From the IMG/VR virus record IMGVR_UViG_3300017731_001834, positions 1 to 64,000 of that record: a DNA stretch of 64,000 nucleotides. One strand, written 5' to 3'. The stretch comes from a virus. Of this stretch, positions 17,147 to 26,954 are shown piece after piece (positions within the stretch are counted from its first letter, which is position 1; each line of letters begins with the position of its first letter). The translations under genes and the position numbers were made by a program. Below the pieces are notes generated by a model, which was not told where the DNA came from, did not search any database, and saw only the letters and a program-made list of their open reading frames with translations.

Positions 17147-20070
17147 TGTCATTTCTAAAACCAATCAATAAAAAAATACAAAAAAGACTTTTTCAAAAAA
17201 TGAGAATATTAGGTCGTGAGGGTAACTCACCTAATGCGACAGTTAATGTAGATGGACTATCACTTGATAAAATGGCTACAAGGAGCACTTTTATCAGAAT
17301 GACATCTGGACTTAGAGAGCCTATTGTTTTAATGGGTGGTGAATTGGTGGAAACGGCTGATGAAAATTTCAATATACAACGTGATACTGCTCAAGGTTAT
17401 GATGAGATATATGGGCCAAGACCATATCTAACGTATGATTTACAAATTAAGGGAGAAAACAAGTTTCGACGACCGATGCCAGGTATCAAATCCCTTGATG
17501 CACAATTTCTCGGTGGTAACAAAGCTTTAAGACAAGCAACAATCAATTGGACTTGTTGGTCATTTGAGGATATAGATAGGCTGACCCCACACTTTTTATC
17601 CGTTGGTAAGACGGTGTGTGTAGAATGGGGTTGGGTCTATGGTAATAATGGTCTTAGAAATGTAAGAGGTTTCATAGGGCCAAATGGTATTAGAAAATCA
17701 GCTTATGAAAATTATCGAGAGGTAGTAAATGGTATGAAAGGGGATATCGACATGATGGTTGGTATCGTCAAGAATTTTGAATTTAATACGAGGTCTGATG
17801 GTGGTTTTGATTGTACTACGACACTTACTAGCGTTGGTAGTGATATGTTAAAGAAACCAGCACCCGCTAAAGGGGCAACCAACATGACTGTTAGATTAAA
17901 TGCTAAAAAAGGTGAAACCGCTAAGGAACTAAAAGAAAAAATAGAAAGTGATAACGTAGAAAAGAATGAAGTAGAGATAACTTTAAAAAATATGATATCA
18001 GAGATTGATGAGTTCTTGTTAGACCAAATATCAACATTTAACACTAAAGGAGCAGCTGACGGTGGTTATGTAAAAGGAACGTCTGAGTTAAACTATAGCG
18101 GTCTCGGAAGATACAGATACGTTCGTAATTCTTTTTTGATTGATGGTAATAAATCTGCTGGTAAACCTAACGATGTTTGGGTTAGATGGGGCTGGTTTGA
18201 GGATAACATATTATCAAAATTTGAAACAATTATAGGTGGTTCAATAATCAAGTCGGAGATTAGGTCTGTGGATAATGTTTTAGATAAAATAACAGATAAA
18301 GTTATTGGTTACACGCCGACCTTAATTAGAGATGATGAAAATTTAGAAACCACAAATCCGTTTAAATTTATCCTACCAGGCAAATTTTTCCCATTAGATA
18401 AAAACGCAATTAGTGAAGCTTATAAAAAAGCGGTGGGTGTAGAGCTCTCAGGAACATATGGAGATAAAACTAAATTAGTGGAACTGGCTACGGTTGTAAA
18501 CGAAGATGATAACTTTCAACCCTTTAACGCTGCAGAGGTCAAGGGTATAGATATTGGAAGACCAGACCGTGGTGTGTTCAGAAATATTTTAATCAACACA
18601 AAATTATTAAAAGAGGCTATGGGAGTTTTAGAGGGGCCGGGTGTTGAATCATTTTCAACATTTGAGTTCTTATCAAGAATGTTTGACCTACTTAATGAGG
18701 ATATTGGATTTTGGAACTATCAAATTCAAGCTGATGAAAATCAAACTTATAGATTGAAAATAGTCGATACGTTTGCCGTGGATAAGCCTATATTAGAAGC
18801 AGACCCATCAAAACCCGCGTTGGGTGACTCAACAACAAGAAGTGTGTATGACCCCTCATTAAATGAGGTCGTTAATAACGGTATATTCTATTTTCCTGTG
18901 TGGCAACATGATTCATTGGTAAAAGACCAAAACGTGAGTTGTACAATACCGAATCAACTAGCTATTTCAATAATGTATGGAGCCAACGCTCCAAAAATTA
19001 AAACAGGTGGTGCAACCGAAAATGAGGCTAACGACGAAGAGAGTCAGGCAGCTGCAGGTATTGGTAAAGCCGCAAACGATGATGGTGACCTAAAGGATTT
19101 ACAAATAGCTTTACATAAAGATGGTTATGAAAACTACGGTCTTGATAGTACACCATTATCGGCTCCATCAGCAAACACAATTGGCCCACGACAAGATTTT
19201 GATACATATCCTGAGTATAAAACTGGTCTTTCAAGAAAAGGGTACAAGCTTAATGTATCAATAAAAGACTTTTTTAACACAACAAGTGTTAAGGAAAGAA
19301 CCGCTGATAGAAAAAAAGAAAAACAAAAGAAGAAAGATGAAAAGATAAATGCTTCGGTTGATGCTAAATTACAATCTGACTTGGATGCACAGATATCAGC
19401 TGCTATACCAACACCCCTATTTAATAGATTAACACCTGAACAAAGGATACAGGTCTTTAAAAATGTTGAATTTAATGGTGTGAAAGTTGATGACAAAGTT
19501 CTTAATTTAAAACCACAGAGTAATTTTGCAGAATTATATTTTACAAAATTTGATGCTGATGGTAGGATGAAACAGAACTTCATTGATAGCATCGTGTATA
19601 ACGTAACATATAACACAAAAACAAAGTCTACAAAAAAAGTTAAACAGAGTAGCACGGAGTTGGAAAAACCACTACTTCTACCCATATCTTTAGAACTATC
19701 AATTGATGGTATAGGTGGTATATTTCCATTTGAATCATTTCATTCTACTTATCTACCAAAGAGATATCAGAAAGAGGCTTTATTTCAGATTTTCTCAGTA
19801 AATCACACGGTTGATTCTACACAATGGACAACAACAATCGGTGGTAAAATGAGGTCTAACTTAAAAACAATTTATAAAACAGAAATAGTTGAAAACCAAG
19901 TAAAAGAAGTGCTAGACCAACTTCATGCAGCACAAGCGGCATCCTTTGCGGAGGAATTAAAAGAAAAGGTATTTGAAGATACTGATAGTGATACAAGAAA
20001 AGCTAAATTAGCAGAAAGTAGACAAAGGCTTGTTACAGCAAATCAATCTAGCGGAGAAAATGGTGAGTGA
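17146..20070 (+). CDS. Large baseplate structural protein
   Basis: A 974-residue protein in the baseplate operon. Residues ~85-175 carry RPYLTYDLQIKGENKFRRPM, QATINWTCWSFEDIDRLTPH and VCVEWGWVYG, a pattern I associate with hub or ring-forming baseplate proteins of marine myophages. A second WVRWGWFEDNILSKFE block lies near residue 345. The C-terminal ~350 residues contain a charged coiled coil (DRKKEKQKKKDEK) and another tube-like segment (LLLPISLELSIDGIGGIFPF). The double WGW pattern suggests an internal duplication. Large size and position support a hub role; the exact T4 counterpart is not clear. Confidence 0.6.
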   Translation: MSFLKPINKKIQKRLFQKMRILGREGNSPNATVNVDGLSLDKMATRSTFIRMTSGLREPIVLMGGELVETADENFNIQRDTAQGYDEIYGPRPYLTYDLQIKGENKFRRPMPGIKSLDAQFLGGNKALRQATINWTCWSFEDIDRLTPHFLSVGKTVCVEWGWVYGNNGLRNVRGFIGPNGIRKSAYENYREVVNGMKGDIDMMVGIVKNFEFNTRSDGGFDCTTTLTSVGSDMLKKPAPAKGATNMTVRLNAKKGETAKELKEKIESDNVEKNEVEITLKNMISEIDEFLLDQISTFNTKGAADGGYVKGTSELNYSGLGRYRYVRNSFLIDGNKSAGKPNDVWVRWGWFEDNILSKFETIIGGSIIKSEIRSVDNVLDKITDKVIGYTPTLIRDDENLETTNPFKFILPGKFFPLDKNAISEAYKKAVGVELSGTYGDKTKLVELATVVNEDDNFQPFNAAEVKGIDIGRPDRGVFRNILINTKLLKEAMGVLEGPGVESFSTFEFLSRMFDLLNEDIGFWNYQIQADENQTYRLKIVDTFAVDKPILEADPSKPALGDSTTRSVYDPSLNEVVNNGIFYFPVWQHDSLVKDQNVSCTIPNQLAISIMYGANAPKIKTGGATENEANDEESQAAAGIGKAANDDGDLKDLQIALHKDGYENYGLDSTPLSAPSANTIGPRQDFDTYPEYKTGLSRKGYKLNVSIKDFFNTTSVKERTADRKKEKQKKKDEKINASVDAKLQSDLDAQISAAIPTPLFNRLTPEQRIQVFKNVEFNGVKVDDKVLNLKPQSNFAELYFTKFDADGRMKQNFIDSIVYNVTYNTKTKSTKKVKQSSTELEKPLLLPISLELSIDGIGGIFPFESFHSTYLPKRYQKEALFQIFSVNHTVDSTQWTTTIGGKMRSNLKTIYKTEIVENQVKEVLDQLHAAQAASFAEELKEKVFEDTDSDTRKAKLAESRQRLVTANQSSGENGE

Positions 20071-20659
20071 TTTTAGCCAAATACTAAACAACAGTGAAAG
20101 AATAATACCAAATCTACAAACAGAGTTTAAACAATTCAAGTTTTTAGATAGTGAGGGTTTCGTGCCAGCTAACGTTACCTACACAGCCTATTATACAAAA
20201 GATAAAATTAAAATATATCTGACAGGTTTACCGACTACACCAAACAGTCGTAGGATTAAACCTGTAGTTGAGAGCGATAACTTTGTAAAATATCAAGGAT
20301 TAAAAAATTTAAGCAGAGAAAATTATCCAAAACCAAATCAAATAGCTCCAAGTAAGAGTGATTATGATGTGGGTGAATTTATTAGATACTTTTGTAAAAA
20401 AGGAAATGGTGAGGGAGATATATTTGAGATATCAAAGGAAACGTTTGATAGTCAGAGCACCCTCTACTTATATTACGAATTATCATGGGTTATTACAGGT
20501 AAGAGGGTGGATGTAAGACAAAAAAATATTTCTACATTAAATGCTTTGTCCTTAGACCTCCCAAGAATAAAAAATTACCTTGACCCCTTACAGTATTGGA
20601 AGCCAAATAGGAATTCGGTTGATGATGTACAAAAAAAATTATCTTTTCTAAAAAGTTAG
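20060..20659 (+). CDS. Hypothetical protein, end of tail operon
   Basis: I chose the ATG at 20060 (199 residues) because GCGGAG lies just upstream and the 11-base overlap with the baseplate gene is typical here; an upstream start at 20030 is possible. The product is a soluble alpha/beta protein (TYTAYYTKDKIKIYLTGLP; STLYLYYELSWVITG; a basic C-terminus, DDVQKKLSFLKS). No domain recognised. It closes the baseplate block before thyX and is probably a virion or assembly protein. Confidence 0.6.
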   Translation: MVSDFSQILNNSERIIPNLQTEFKQFKFLDSEGFVPANVTYTAYYTKDKIKIYLTGLPTTPNSRRIKPVVESDNFVKYQGLKNLSRENYPKPNQIAPSKSDYDVGEFIRYFCKKGNGEGDIFEISKETFDSQSTLYLYYELSWVITGKRVDVRQKNISTLNALSLDLPRIKNYLDPLQYWKPNRNSVDDVQKKLSFLKS

Positions 20660-20661
20660 TA

Positions 20662-20669
20662 ATATTTAT
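20662..20669 (+). promoter_or_regulatory. ATATTTAT motif upstream of thyX
   Basis: Three bases after the preceding stop and 20 bases before the thyX ATG, preceded by GTA. It shows that the motif is not limited to structural genes. Confidence 0.33.
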
Positions 20670-20689
20670 ATAAAAATCAAGGTTATAAA

Positions 20690-21382
20690 ATGAAAATAGA
20701 TGTATTAGACAAAGGATACATTGAGGTTGTTGATTCGTTAGGTGATGACCTAACACCAGTAAATGCAGCTCGTGTATCATTCGGTGGTCGCTCAGACAAA
20801 TTCACAAATAAAGATAGAAAACTATCTAAATTCTTAATCAAACACAAACACCATAGTCCTTTTAGACATCAAACCATTCAGGTCATAATAAAAGCACCAG
20901 AGTTCGTAATGAGACAATGGTATAAACACGTCGTTGGTATTGAAACCACATCAAGTCACGTTACTAAAGACCACGCTTGGAATGAGATTAGTGGTCGTTA
21001 TGTCCCTTATGATGAGTTTTATGAACCAACAGAGTTTCGTAAACAATCAGACGATAATAAGCAGGCTAGTGATGGATTGGTAAACAATCAAGCTCACGTA
21101 CAAAGGATTTGGCAAATAGGTCAGAGAGAAGCAATATCAGCATACAATGATTTACTTGAAAATGGTGTCGCTCGTGAACAAGCTCGTAGTATCTTACCAC
21201 TTACAGTCTATACAAAAGTGTGGTGGACGGCATCATTCCAATCCGTAATGAACTTTATAGAACTTAGGGATGAGGCTACTTCTCAAGTAGAGATACAAGA
21301 GTATGCGAGAGCTATGAAAAAAATTATGTTGACTTTCTTTCCAGAAACCACTAAATTATGGTTCGATGATAGTAGAGAATAA
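20690..21382 (+). CDS. thyX: Flavin-dependent thymidylate synthase ThyX
   Basis: Makes dTMP from dUMP with methylene-tetrahydrofolate, NADPH and FAD, feeding phage DNA synthesis. At 230 residues it is of normal length. It has HSPFRHQTI, the start of the ThyX signature as RQWYKHVVG, an insertion of about a dozen residues, then AWNEISGRYVP, and the C-terminal REQARSILPLTVYT. The usual RHR-S motif is replaced by KHV plus insertion, a variant I recall from marine T4-like phages, so it is probably functional. First gene of the nucleotide/replication block. Confidence 0.95.
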   Translation: MKIDVLDKGYIEVVDSLGDDLTPVNAARVSFGGRSDKFTNKDRKLSKFLIKHKHHSPFRHQTIQVIIKAPEFVMRQWYKHVVGIETTSSHVTKDHAWNEISGRYVPYDEFYEPTEFRKQSDDNKQASDGLVNNQAHVQRIWQIGQREAISAYNDLLENGVAREQARSILPLTVYTKVWWTASFQSVMNFIELRDEATSQVEIQEYARAMKKIMLTFFPETTKLWFDDSRE

Positions 21383-22637
21383 CAAACAGATAGAGATTTT
21401 TTTAGAAAATTATAAGACAAAAGATTGCATAATCATACCCGTCGAGTCCGACTCTAATAAACATCCAAAACAAACATCTTTAAGCTTTGTTTACGTAAAC
21501 ACGTTTGATGATGAATACGTTCTGCCAATAAATCATAACGATTGTCTTAACATAGAGATATTGAACATGGAATCGGATACGCAAAAATATACTTATGACA
21601 AAAAAAAGTTATTGCATTTTTTAGATTTAACGAATGTAACCGACGTTAATATGTTAAACTATATGAACACAGGCTTACCAATCGAGATTGATGATTTTGA
21701 TACAAACGCTCATAGTTTCTTAAAAATGAAATACTACAAGAAAGATGATGTGAATAACGTAATACCAATCATGAAGCACATCGAGAGATGTAGGAATATT
21801 GTCACCCTACTCAAAGATAAGATTGAAAAAAACATTCAATATGTCAATTTGTCATACAATAATCAAATATTAAATGATTTACGTTATATAGAGTCAAATG
21901 GTATACAAACAACGGCTGGTAAGGTCTATAGTGAGTATAATCTGTATACCTCAACAGGTAGACCAAGTAATAGATTTGGTGGTATCAACTTTGCCGCTCT
22001 CAATAAAAAAGATGGTAGTAGAAAACAATTTGTAAGTAGATTTAAGAATGGTGTATTGGTTGAGATGGACTTTGATGCATACCATCTAAGGTTAATTGCA
22101 GATAAAATAGGCTATTCATTTCCAAAGGGTTCAGTACACGAACATATGGCTAAGTTTTATGGTGTAGGTTATGAAGAAGCAAAGACATTATCATTTCAGT
22201 ATTTATATGGTTTCATCCCACAAGATGTAGTACAAATGAATCCATATTTCAGCAGAGTGGAAGATTATATAAAAAACTTATGGAGTGAGTATAATTCGAA
22301 AGAATTTATAGTATCAGATATTTATAAAAGACAGATATTTAAGAAGAATTTATCAGATATGAACGCAAATAAGTTGTTTAATTATACAATACAACTTATG
22401 GAGACAGAAAACAATATGAGAGTGTTATCAGCGTTGATACCTGAGATTAAGGATTACAAGAGTAAATTAATACTTTATTCTTACGATAGTTTTTTACTTG
22501 ACTTTAATATGGAAGATGGTTTAGATTATCTGGTGAAAGTTAAGAAGATATTAGAGCAAGATGGTAAATATCCCGTAAAAGTAAGTTGGGGTATAAACTA
22601 TCACGAAATGAAAGATATCACGGAGAAATTCGAATGA
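21366..22637 (+). CDS. Family A DNA polymerase-like protein, short
   Basis: A 423-residue protein with a PolA palm. Residues 196-222 match the T-TGR--S motif (TSTGRPSNRF, then FAALNKKDGSRKQF). Motif A is VEMDFDAYHLRL (D235). Motif B is reduced to EAKTLSFQYLYG (K273, Y281). A late helix reads YTIQLMETENNMRVL, and motif C is YSYDSFLL (D374). Both catalytic Asp are kept, but the motif A Glu is His and the motif B Arg is missing. Residues ~20-60 resemble a dead DnaQ-type exonuclease domain (PVESD where DTET is expected). The phage also has a gp43 family B replicase, so this enzyme probably serves repair, priming-related or specialised synthesis. Confidence 0.75.
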   Translation: MIVENNKQIEIFLENYKTKDCIIIPVESDSNKHPKQTSLSFVYVNTFDDEYVLPINHNDCLNIEILNMESDTQKYTYDKKKLLHFLDLTNVTDVNMLNYMNTGLPIEIDDFDTNAHSFLKMKYYKKDDVNNVIPIMKHIERCRNIVTLLKDKIEKNIQYVNLSYNNQILNDLRYIESNGIQTTAGKVYSEYNLYTSTGRPSNRFGGINFAALNKKDGSRKQFVSRFKNGVLVEMDFDAYHLRLIADKIGYSFPKGSVHEHMAKFYGVGYEEAKTLSFQYLYGFIPQDVVQMNPYFSRVEDYIKNLWSEYNSKEFIVSDIYKRQIFKKNLSDMNANKLFNYTIQLMETENNMRVLSALIPEIKDYKSKLILYSYDSFLLDFNMEDGLDYLVKVKKILEQDGKYPVKVSWGINYHEMKDITEKFE

Positions 22638-24598
22638 TTGAAAAAATATTAAAAGATTGGGTTAGTATTGTTGGTAAAGAGCCCGATTATAATAATGAAG
22701 ACCATTTATTTGCATTAGGTTCAACGTTAACAGAGCAAGGTTGGGATTCAGATTCCATAGGTATGTTATTACAAAACTTAAGAGAAAGAGACCTTGTTAA
22801 AAATAAAGAGAGTGGTAACGTATATCCAGTTCAAAAACACAATCCCTCGACACAAGATTTAATAAAGAAAGATGCAACAGATGATGATATTGCTAAAGCT
22901 GAAAAAGGTGAACCAATAGATACCGATGATGATAAAAAAGACACCGAAGAAAAATCAGTTGGGTATCAATACAAAAAAATTAGTAAAGTCGATACACTTA
23001 AAGAAAAACCATTTACTGAAAGTTTAGAAACATCAGATGAAGACTTTGAAAAGGCTAACGAAAAAACAAAGACTCCAAGAACATTTAAAATGTCAGAACA
23101 ATCAGAAAAAGCTTTAAGTAAAATTCCAAGTAAATATAGAACATTATTGAATAGGGTTATGAATACAGCTGCATCAGTTAAAAATCCAAAAACAGGTAAA
23201 ACTGAATCTACTAACGTAGGTGGAAAGTTAGGTTTTTTTGGCGTGGGTGCAGGTGGTGCTGGACAATCAAAAGCACAGATGGGTGAATTAATGACAATGA
23301 TGTTTTCCACTTTAGATACAGAGGGTTTGTTTGGTGAAAAACAAGACGGATTACATCAAGGTGGTTTATTTCGTGATATGATAGACCATTTGGATGAATT
23401 ACAAGGGCAGGGAGTAAAAACCCATATTGACTCATCTTGGGTTAGGGCAGCGATGGAAAATCGTTCAGCACTAATGGCTTACATGAGAGAGGAACAAGGT
23501 GAGGGTTATGAGGTTGTTGCAACTGCTTGGGATGTAAGAGAAGAAGTTGAAGCGTTGGGTTTAGATTACGATAAAAAACAAAATACAACAGATATGTTTA
23601 TGAAAGTTAGAGATAAAGATGGTAATGAAAAAGTTATTGAAGTTTCTCTAAAAAAAGGATTCGCAGCTAACTTATATAATGGTACAATTGGTGATGTCAT
23701 AAAAAACGCTGACACAACTTTAAATGTAGACGAGTTTATTGAAAAGCAAAATAATAGTTTAGACAATAATTACGATAAAAAACAAAAACAGATAGTTTCA
23801 TCTTTGAATGGTATTAGTTTAGGTAGTCAAGAATCAGAAGATATTATTGATGCAGTAGCACAAAAAATGGGTAAAGATGATTCAACACGAGGACTTATCA
23901 GAAAACAACTAGAACATTCATTACCCAAGATACAAGAAGATTTAATATCTAATCCAGATTTAAAAATTGATAGAGATTATATTGGTAACGTTACCCAAGC
24001 AGGTGTGAAAAAGGGTAAGTTTACAAAAGAAAAAAGAGGTGTTAACAAAATTATGCTGGCTTTATTAGAAACTGCTGGACAAGTAAATGAGAATATAGCT
24101 GGCGCCGTTCAAAAACATAGACAGATTACAAAAGACTTTCAAGATGATGCTATAAAAGAAATTAGTAAAAATGAATCTTTTAAAGCTGCAGTGTTAGATA
24201 AATGTAAAGAAAATTTACCACTTCAAGATATTTTAGAGGGTAAAGAAATAATGGCTGCTGGACAAACACCTGTAACAAGAAAATCTTTAATAGATATGTT
24301 TGGTACTGATAATTGGGATGAAGTAAAACAGAAAACATCAGTTGATGCAGGCCCACCCCCATCATTAGTTTATAGTGGTGATATAGAGGGAAAACCACCG
24401 ATAAAATTTGCAAACATAAATATTAGAGAAGATGGTCAAGGATATAGTGGTGGACCTGGTAGTATTAAATTTGAGATTAAATTTAATAATAATTTTAGAG
24501 ATAATGCAAGTAATAGCGCCGATGATATATACACCGAGTTCAGACCTGAGGGCGGTCAGATTCCTATTAGATATAAAAAAAATAAAAAGAGTAATTAA
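22634..24598 (+). CDS. Large uncharacterised protein, possible nuclease-like core
   Basis: I chose the ATG at 22634 (654 residues) because CGGAGAAATTCGA precedes it and it overlaps the previous stop as ATGA. Residues ~1-75 look like a compact helical domain (LGSTLTEQGWDSDSIGMLLQ). A charged linker follows to ~150, then a Gly-rich turn (FFGVGAGGAGQSKAQMGELM). Residues ~310-350 read TDMFMKVRD, then VIEVSLKKGFAANLYNG, which could be a PD-(D/E)XK-type D...E-x-K core; this is weak. The C-terminal end is beta-rich. It sits between two replication genes. A DNA-metabolism role is likely by context only. Confidence 0.55.
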   Translation: MIEKILKDWVSIVGKEPDYNNEDHLFALGSTLTEQGWDSDSIGMLLQNLRERDLVKNKESGNVYPVQKHNPSTQDLIKKDATDDDIAKAEKGEPIDTDDDKKDTEEKSVGYQYKKISKVDTLKEKPFTESLETSDEDFEKANEKTKTPRTFKMSEQSEKALSKIPSKYRTLLNRVMNTAASVKNPKTGKTESTNVGGKLGFFGVGAGGAGQSKAQMGELMTMMFSTLDTEGLFGEKQDGLHQGGLFRDMIDHLDELQGQGVKTHIDSSWVRAAMENRSALMAYMREEQGEGYEVVATAWDVREEVEALGLDYDKKQNTTDMFMKVRDKDGNEKVIEVSLKKGFAANLYNGTIGDVIKNADTTLNVDEFIEKQNNSLDNNYDKKQKQIVSSLNGISLGSQESEDIIDAVAQKMGKDDSTRGLIRKQLEHSLPKIQEDLISNPDLKIDRDYIGNVTQAGVKKGKFTKEKRGVNKIMLALLETAGQVNENIAGAVQKHRQITKDFQDDAIKEISKNESFKAAVLDKCKENLPLQDILEGKEIMAAGQTPVTRKSLIDMFGTDNWDEVKQKTSVDAGPPPSLVYSGDIEGKPPIKFANINIREDGQGYSGGPGSIKFEIKFNNNFRDNASNSADDIYTEFRPEGGQIPIRYKKNKKSN

Positions 24599-25008
24599 TG
24601 AAGACTCAACTACTTTGCACATTTACCCAAAAGAACAATCTAAATGATGTCGTAAACTTGGTGATTGAATGTAACACAATTGTGTTCGACAAGATTTATG
24701 TGTTTGAAAATGGTAATGATAGTAATCAACTAATATGCACGTATAACGTTGAATACGAAGAGGACTTCGTGCAAGGTAGTCACGACACAATATCCTTACA
24801 CAGAAAAAAGATGACCAACACATTATACACTATTAATGCCCTCAATGATTTAATCAGAGAGCTGAATGGTGGAAGATTAGATAAGAGCTACCAAGTAAAT
24901 TGGGAAGATTATCAGAACTGCTTACTATTAACAAATGAAAATGGACTAAATAAAATACCAACTAAAATTTACACAATCGTCGATACTAAAACTTGGAATA
25001 AAAAATAG
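24598..25008 (+). CDS. Conserved T4-like phage protein, unknown
   Basis: A 136-residue alpha/beta protein. It starts MKTQLLCTFTQKNNL and contains DTISLHRKKMTNTLYTINAL and NWEDYQNCLLLT. I recall close relatives next to gp32 in marine T4-like phages, always without a known function; that is from memory. It overlaps the previous stop (TAATG). The following 86-base gap holds a candidate promoter for gp32. Probably a replication or recombination accessory protein. Confidence 0.65.
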   Translation: MKTQLLCTFTQKNNLNDVVNLVIECNTIVFDKIYVFENGNDSNQLICTYNVEYEEDFVQGSHDTISLHRKKMTNTLYTINALNDLIRELNGGRLDKSYQVNWEDYQNCLLLTNENGLNKIPTKIYTIVDTKTWNKK

Positions 25009-25010
25009 TA

Positions 25011-25038
25011 TTTACAAAAATTACTTTATACTTATATA
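25011..25038 (+). promoter_or_regulatory. Candidate promoter upstream of gp32
   Basis: TTTACA (25011-25016), 16 bases, TATATA (25033-25038), 56 bases before the gp32 start. It shares the string CTTATATACG with the promoter region at 40881. Strength and timing unknown. Confidence 0.4.
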
Positions 25039-25094
25039 CGAATCAACAAATGATTCCACTAAAAAATAATAAATTAAATAATAGGAGATAAAAA

Positions 25095-25841
25095 ATGGAC
25101 TTAAACGCAATAAAAAATCGTCTTAGTCAACTTCAGACTACAAACAACAGAACATCAAACCTTTGGAAACCATCACCTGGTACACAGGTTGTAAGGATTG
25201 CACCTTACAAATTCAATAAAGATAATCCTTTTATTGAATTATACTTTCACTATGATTTAGGTGGAAAGAATTATCTTTCACCAATTTCTTTTGGAAGGCC
25301 AGACCCGATTGAAGAGTTCGCTCAGAAATTGAAGTCAACTGGCTCTAAAGAAGACTATCGTCTTGGAAGAAAGATTGAAGCAAAGATGAGAACCTATGCT
25401 CCAATCGTTGTCAGAGGTGAAGAATCACAAGGTGTGAAGTTTTGGGGATTTGGTAAGACGGTTTATCAAGAGTTATTATCCATTATAGCAGACCCTGATT
25501 ATGGTGATATCACAGACACAACAAGTGGTCGTGATGTTTCTGTAGAATTCAAAACTGCAGAAGAAACAGGCGCATCGTTTCCATCTACATCAATCAGAGT
25601 TAAACCAAACATAACACCAATTACAGAAGACGCATCGCTACTTGAGACAATCAATAATTCTCAGAAGAATATTACTGAGATTTATCAAGAACGCTCATAT
25701 GATGAGTTGACAGACGCTTTAAATGAATATCTAAACGGAAGTTCTGAAGAAGAGAAAACCGAAGAGGTAACTGAAAAAGCTCAAAGTTCAACGGATGCGA
25801 AAGCAGCAGGAGACGCATTCGACGATTTGTTCAATAGTTAA
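25095..25841 (+). CDS. 32: Single-stranded DNA-binding protein (gp32-like)
   Basis: Coats single-stranded DNA and coordinates replication and recombination proteins. At 248 residues it is shorter than T4 gp32 (301). The core has SNLWKPSPGTQVVRIAPY, IELYFHYDLGGKNYLSP, KFWGFGKTVYQELL and SIIADPDYGDITD; the last 45 residues are very acidic (SSEEEKTEEVTEK ... FDDLFNS), the usual protein-interaction tail. The protein has no Cys at all, so the zinc-binding subdomain of T4 gp32 is absent. Ribosome site AGGAGATAAAAA. Followed at 21 bases by uvsX, its functional partner. Confidence 0.9.
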   Translation: MDLNAIKNRLSQLQTTNNRTSNLWKPSPGTQVVRIAPYKFNKDNPFIELYFHYDLGGKNYLSPISFGRPDPIEEFAQKLKSTGSKEDYRLGRKIEAKMRTYAPIVVRGEESQGVKFWGFGKTVYQELLSIIADPDYGDITDTTSGRDVSVEFKTAEETGASFPSTSIRVKPNITPITEDASLLETINNSQKNITEIYQERSYDELTDALNEYLNGSSEEEKTEEVTEKAQSSTDAKAAGDAFDDLFNS

Positions 25842-25862
25842 TCTTAAAAATCGGAGAAAAAT

Positions 25863-26954
25863 ATGTCTACAAGAGACGAATTGGCTGGTGTCTTAGCGGA
25901 TACCATAAACAAACAATTCAAGGATATGAAGGTTGCTTACTTCCTTGATGGTAGTGATACTACACCCACCGACATAAAAGATTTTGTGTCAACTGGTTCT
26001 ACAATGTTAGACCTAGCAATATCAAATAAACCAAATGGTGGTATTGCGGTCGGTAGAATCACCGAACTAAATGGACTTGAGAGTAGTGGTAAGTCACTAA
26101 TCGGAGCTCATATGTTAGCGGAGACGCAGAAGAAAGGTGGTGTTGCAGTTTACATCGATACCGAAACAGCTGTTAGTACAGAGTTTCTATCAGCTATTGG
26201 AGTCGATACAGATAGTATGTTATATCTACACTTAGAAACAGTAGAAGACATATTTCATGCAATCGAAGAGATTGTCGCAAAAGTAAGAGAGAGTGATAAG
26301 GATAGGTTAGTAACTATACTTGTTGACTCACTCGCCGCCGCATCCACCAATGTGGAGATGGAATCCGACTTTGATAAAGATGGTTGGGCTACATCCAAAG
26401 CGATTATCATTTCGAAAGCAATGCGTAAGATTACCCAAATGATTGGGAGACAACAAATAGCTTTAGTTTTCACTAATCAGTTGAGACAAAAGTTAGGTGT
26501 AATGTTTGGAGACCCTTGGACAACAAGTGGTGGAAAAGCACTACCATTCCATTCATCAACACGTATCAGATTAAAGAATACAGGTCAGATTAAAGATAAA
26601 AAGAATAATACTATCGGTATGAAGATGAGAGCTCAGGTCATTAAGAATAGACTTGGCCCTCCAATGAGACACGCCGATTTTGAACTTTACTTTGAAACTG
26701 GCATAGATGATGATGGAAGTTGGCTTAAGGTAATGAAAGACCATAGACTCGTAAAGCAGGGTGGTTCATGGTATACCATGGACAATCACAAAGGTAAAGA
26801 GGTTAAGTTTCAATCTAAGGATTGGAGTGAACTTCTAAAAGATGAAGAGTTTAGGTCACATTGTTATGACTTAATCTGTAGCAAGGTAATCCTTAAATAC
26901 GAAAAAAACTTTGGCATTGATGATGTTGTTATTGAAGAGGAGATGAGTGAGTAA
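25863..26954 (+). CDS. uvsX: UvsX/RecA-type recombinase
   Basis: ATP-dependent strand-exchange protein for recombination and recombination-driven replication. It has 363 residues, close to RecA and UvsX. Walker A is GLESSGKS (residues 71-78), the Walker B region is VTILVDSLAAAS, and the DNA-binding loop region includes QQIALVFTNQLRQKLG then TTSGGKAL. The C-terminus is acidic. The GLESSGKS loop is nearer bacterial RecA (GPESSGKT) than typical T4 UvsX. Ribosome site CGGAGAAAAAT. It overlaps the exonuclease gene by 8 bases. Confidence 0.94.
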   Translation: MSTRDELAGVLADTINKQFKDMKVAYFLDGSDTTPTDIKDFVSTGSTMLDLAISNKPNGGIAVGRITELNGLESSGKSLIGAHMLAETQKKGGVAVYIDTETAVSTEFLSAIGVDTDSMLYLHLETVEDIFHAIEEIVAKVRESDKDRLVTILVDSLAAASTNVEMESDFDKDGWATSKAIIISKAMRKITQMIGRQQIALVFTNQLRQKLGVMFGDPWTTSGGKALPFHSSTRIRLKNTGQIKDKKNNTIGMKMRAQVIKNRLGPPMRHADFELYFETGIDDDGSWLKVMKDHRLVKQGGSWYTMDNHKGKEVKFQSKDWSELLKDEEFRSHCYDLICSKVILKYEKNFGIDDVVIEEEMSE

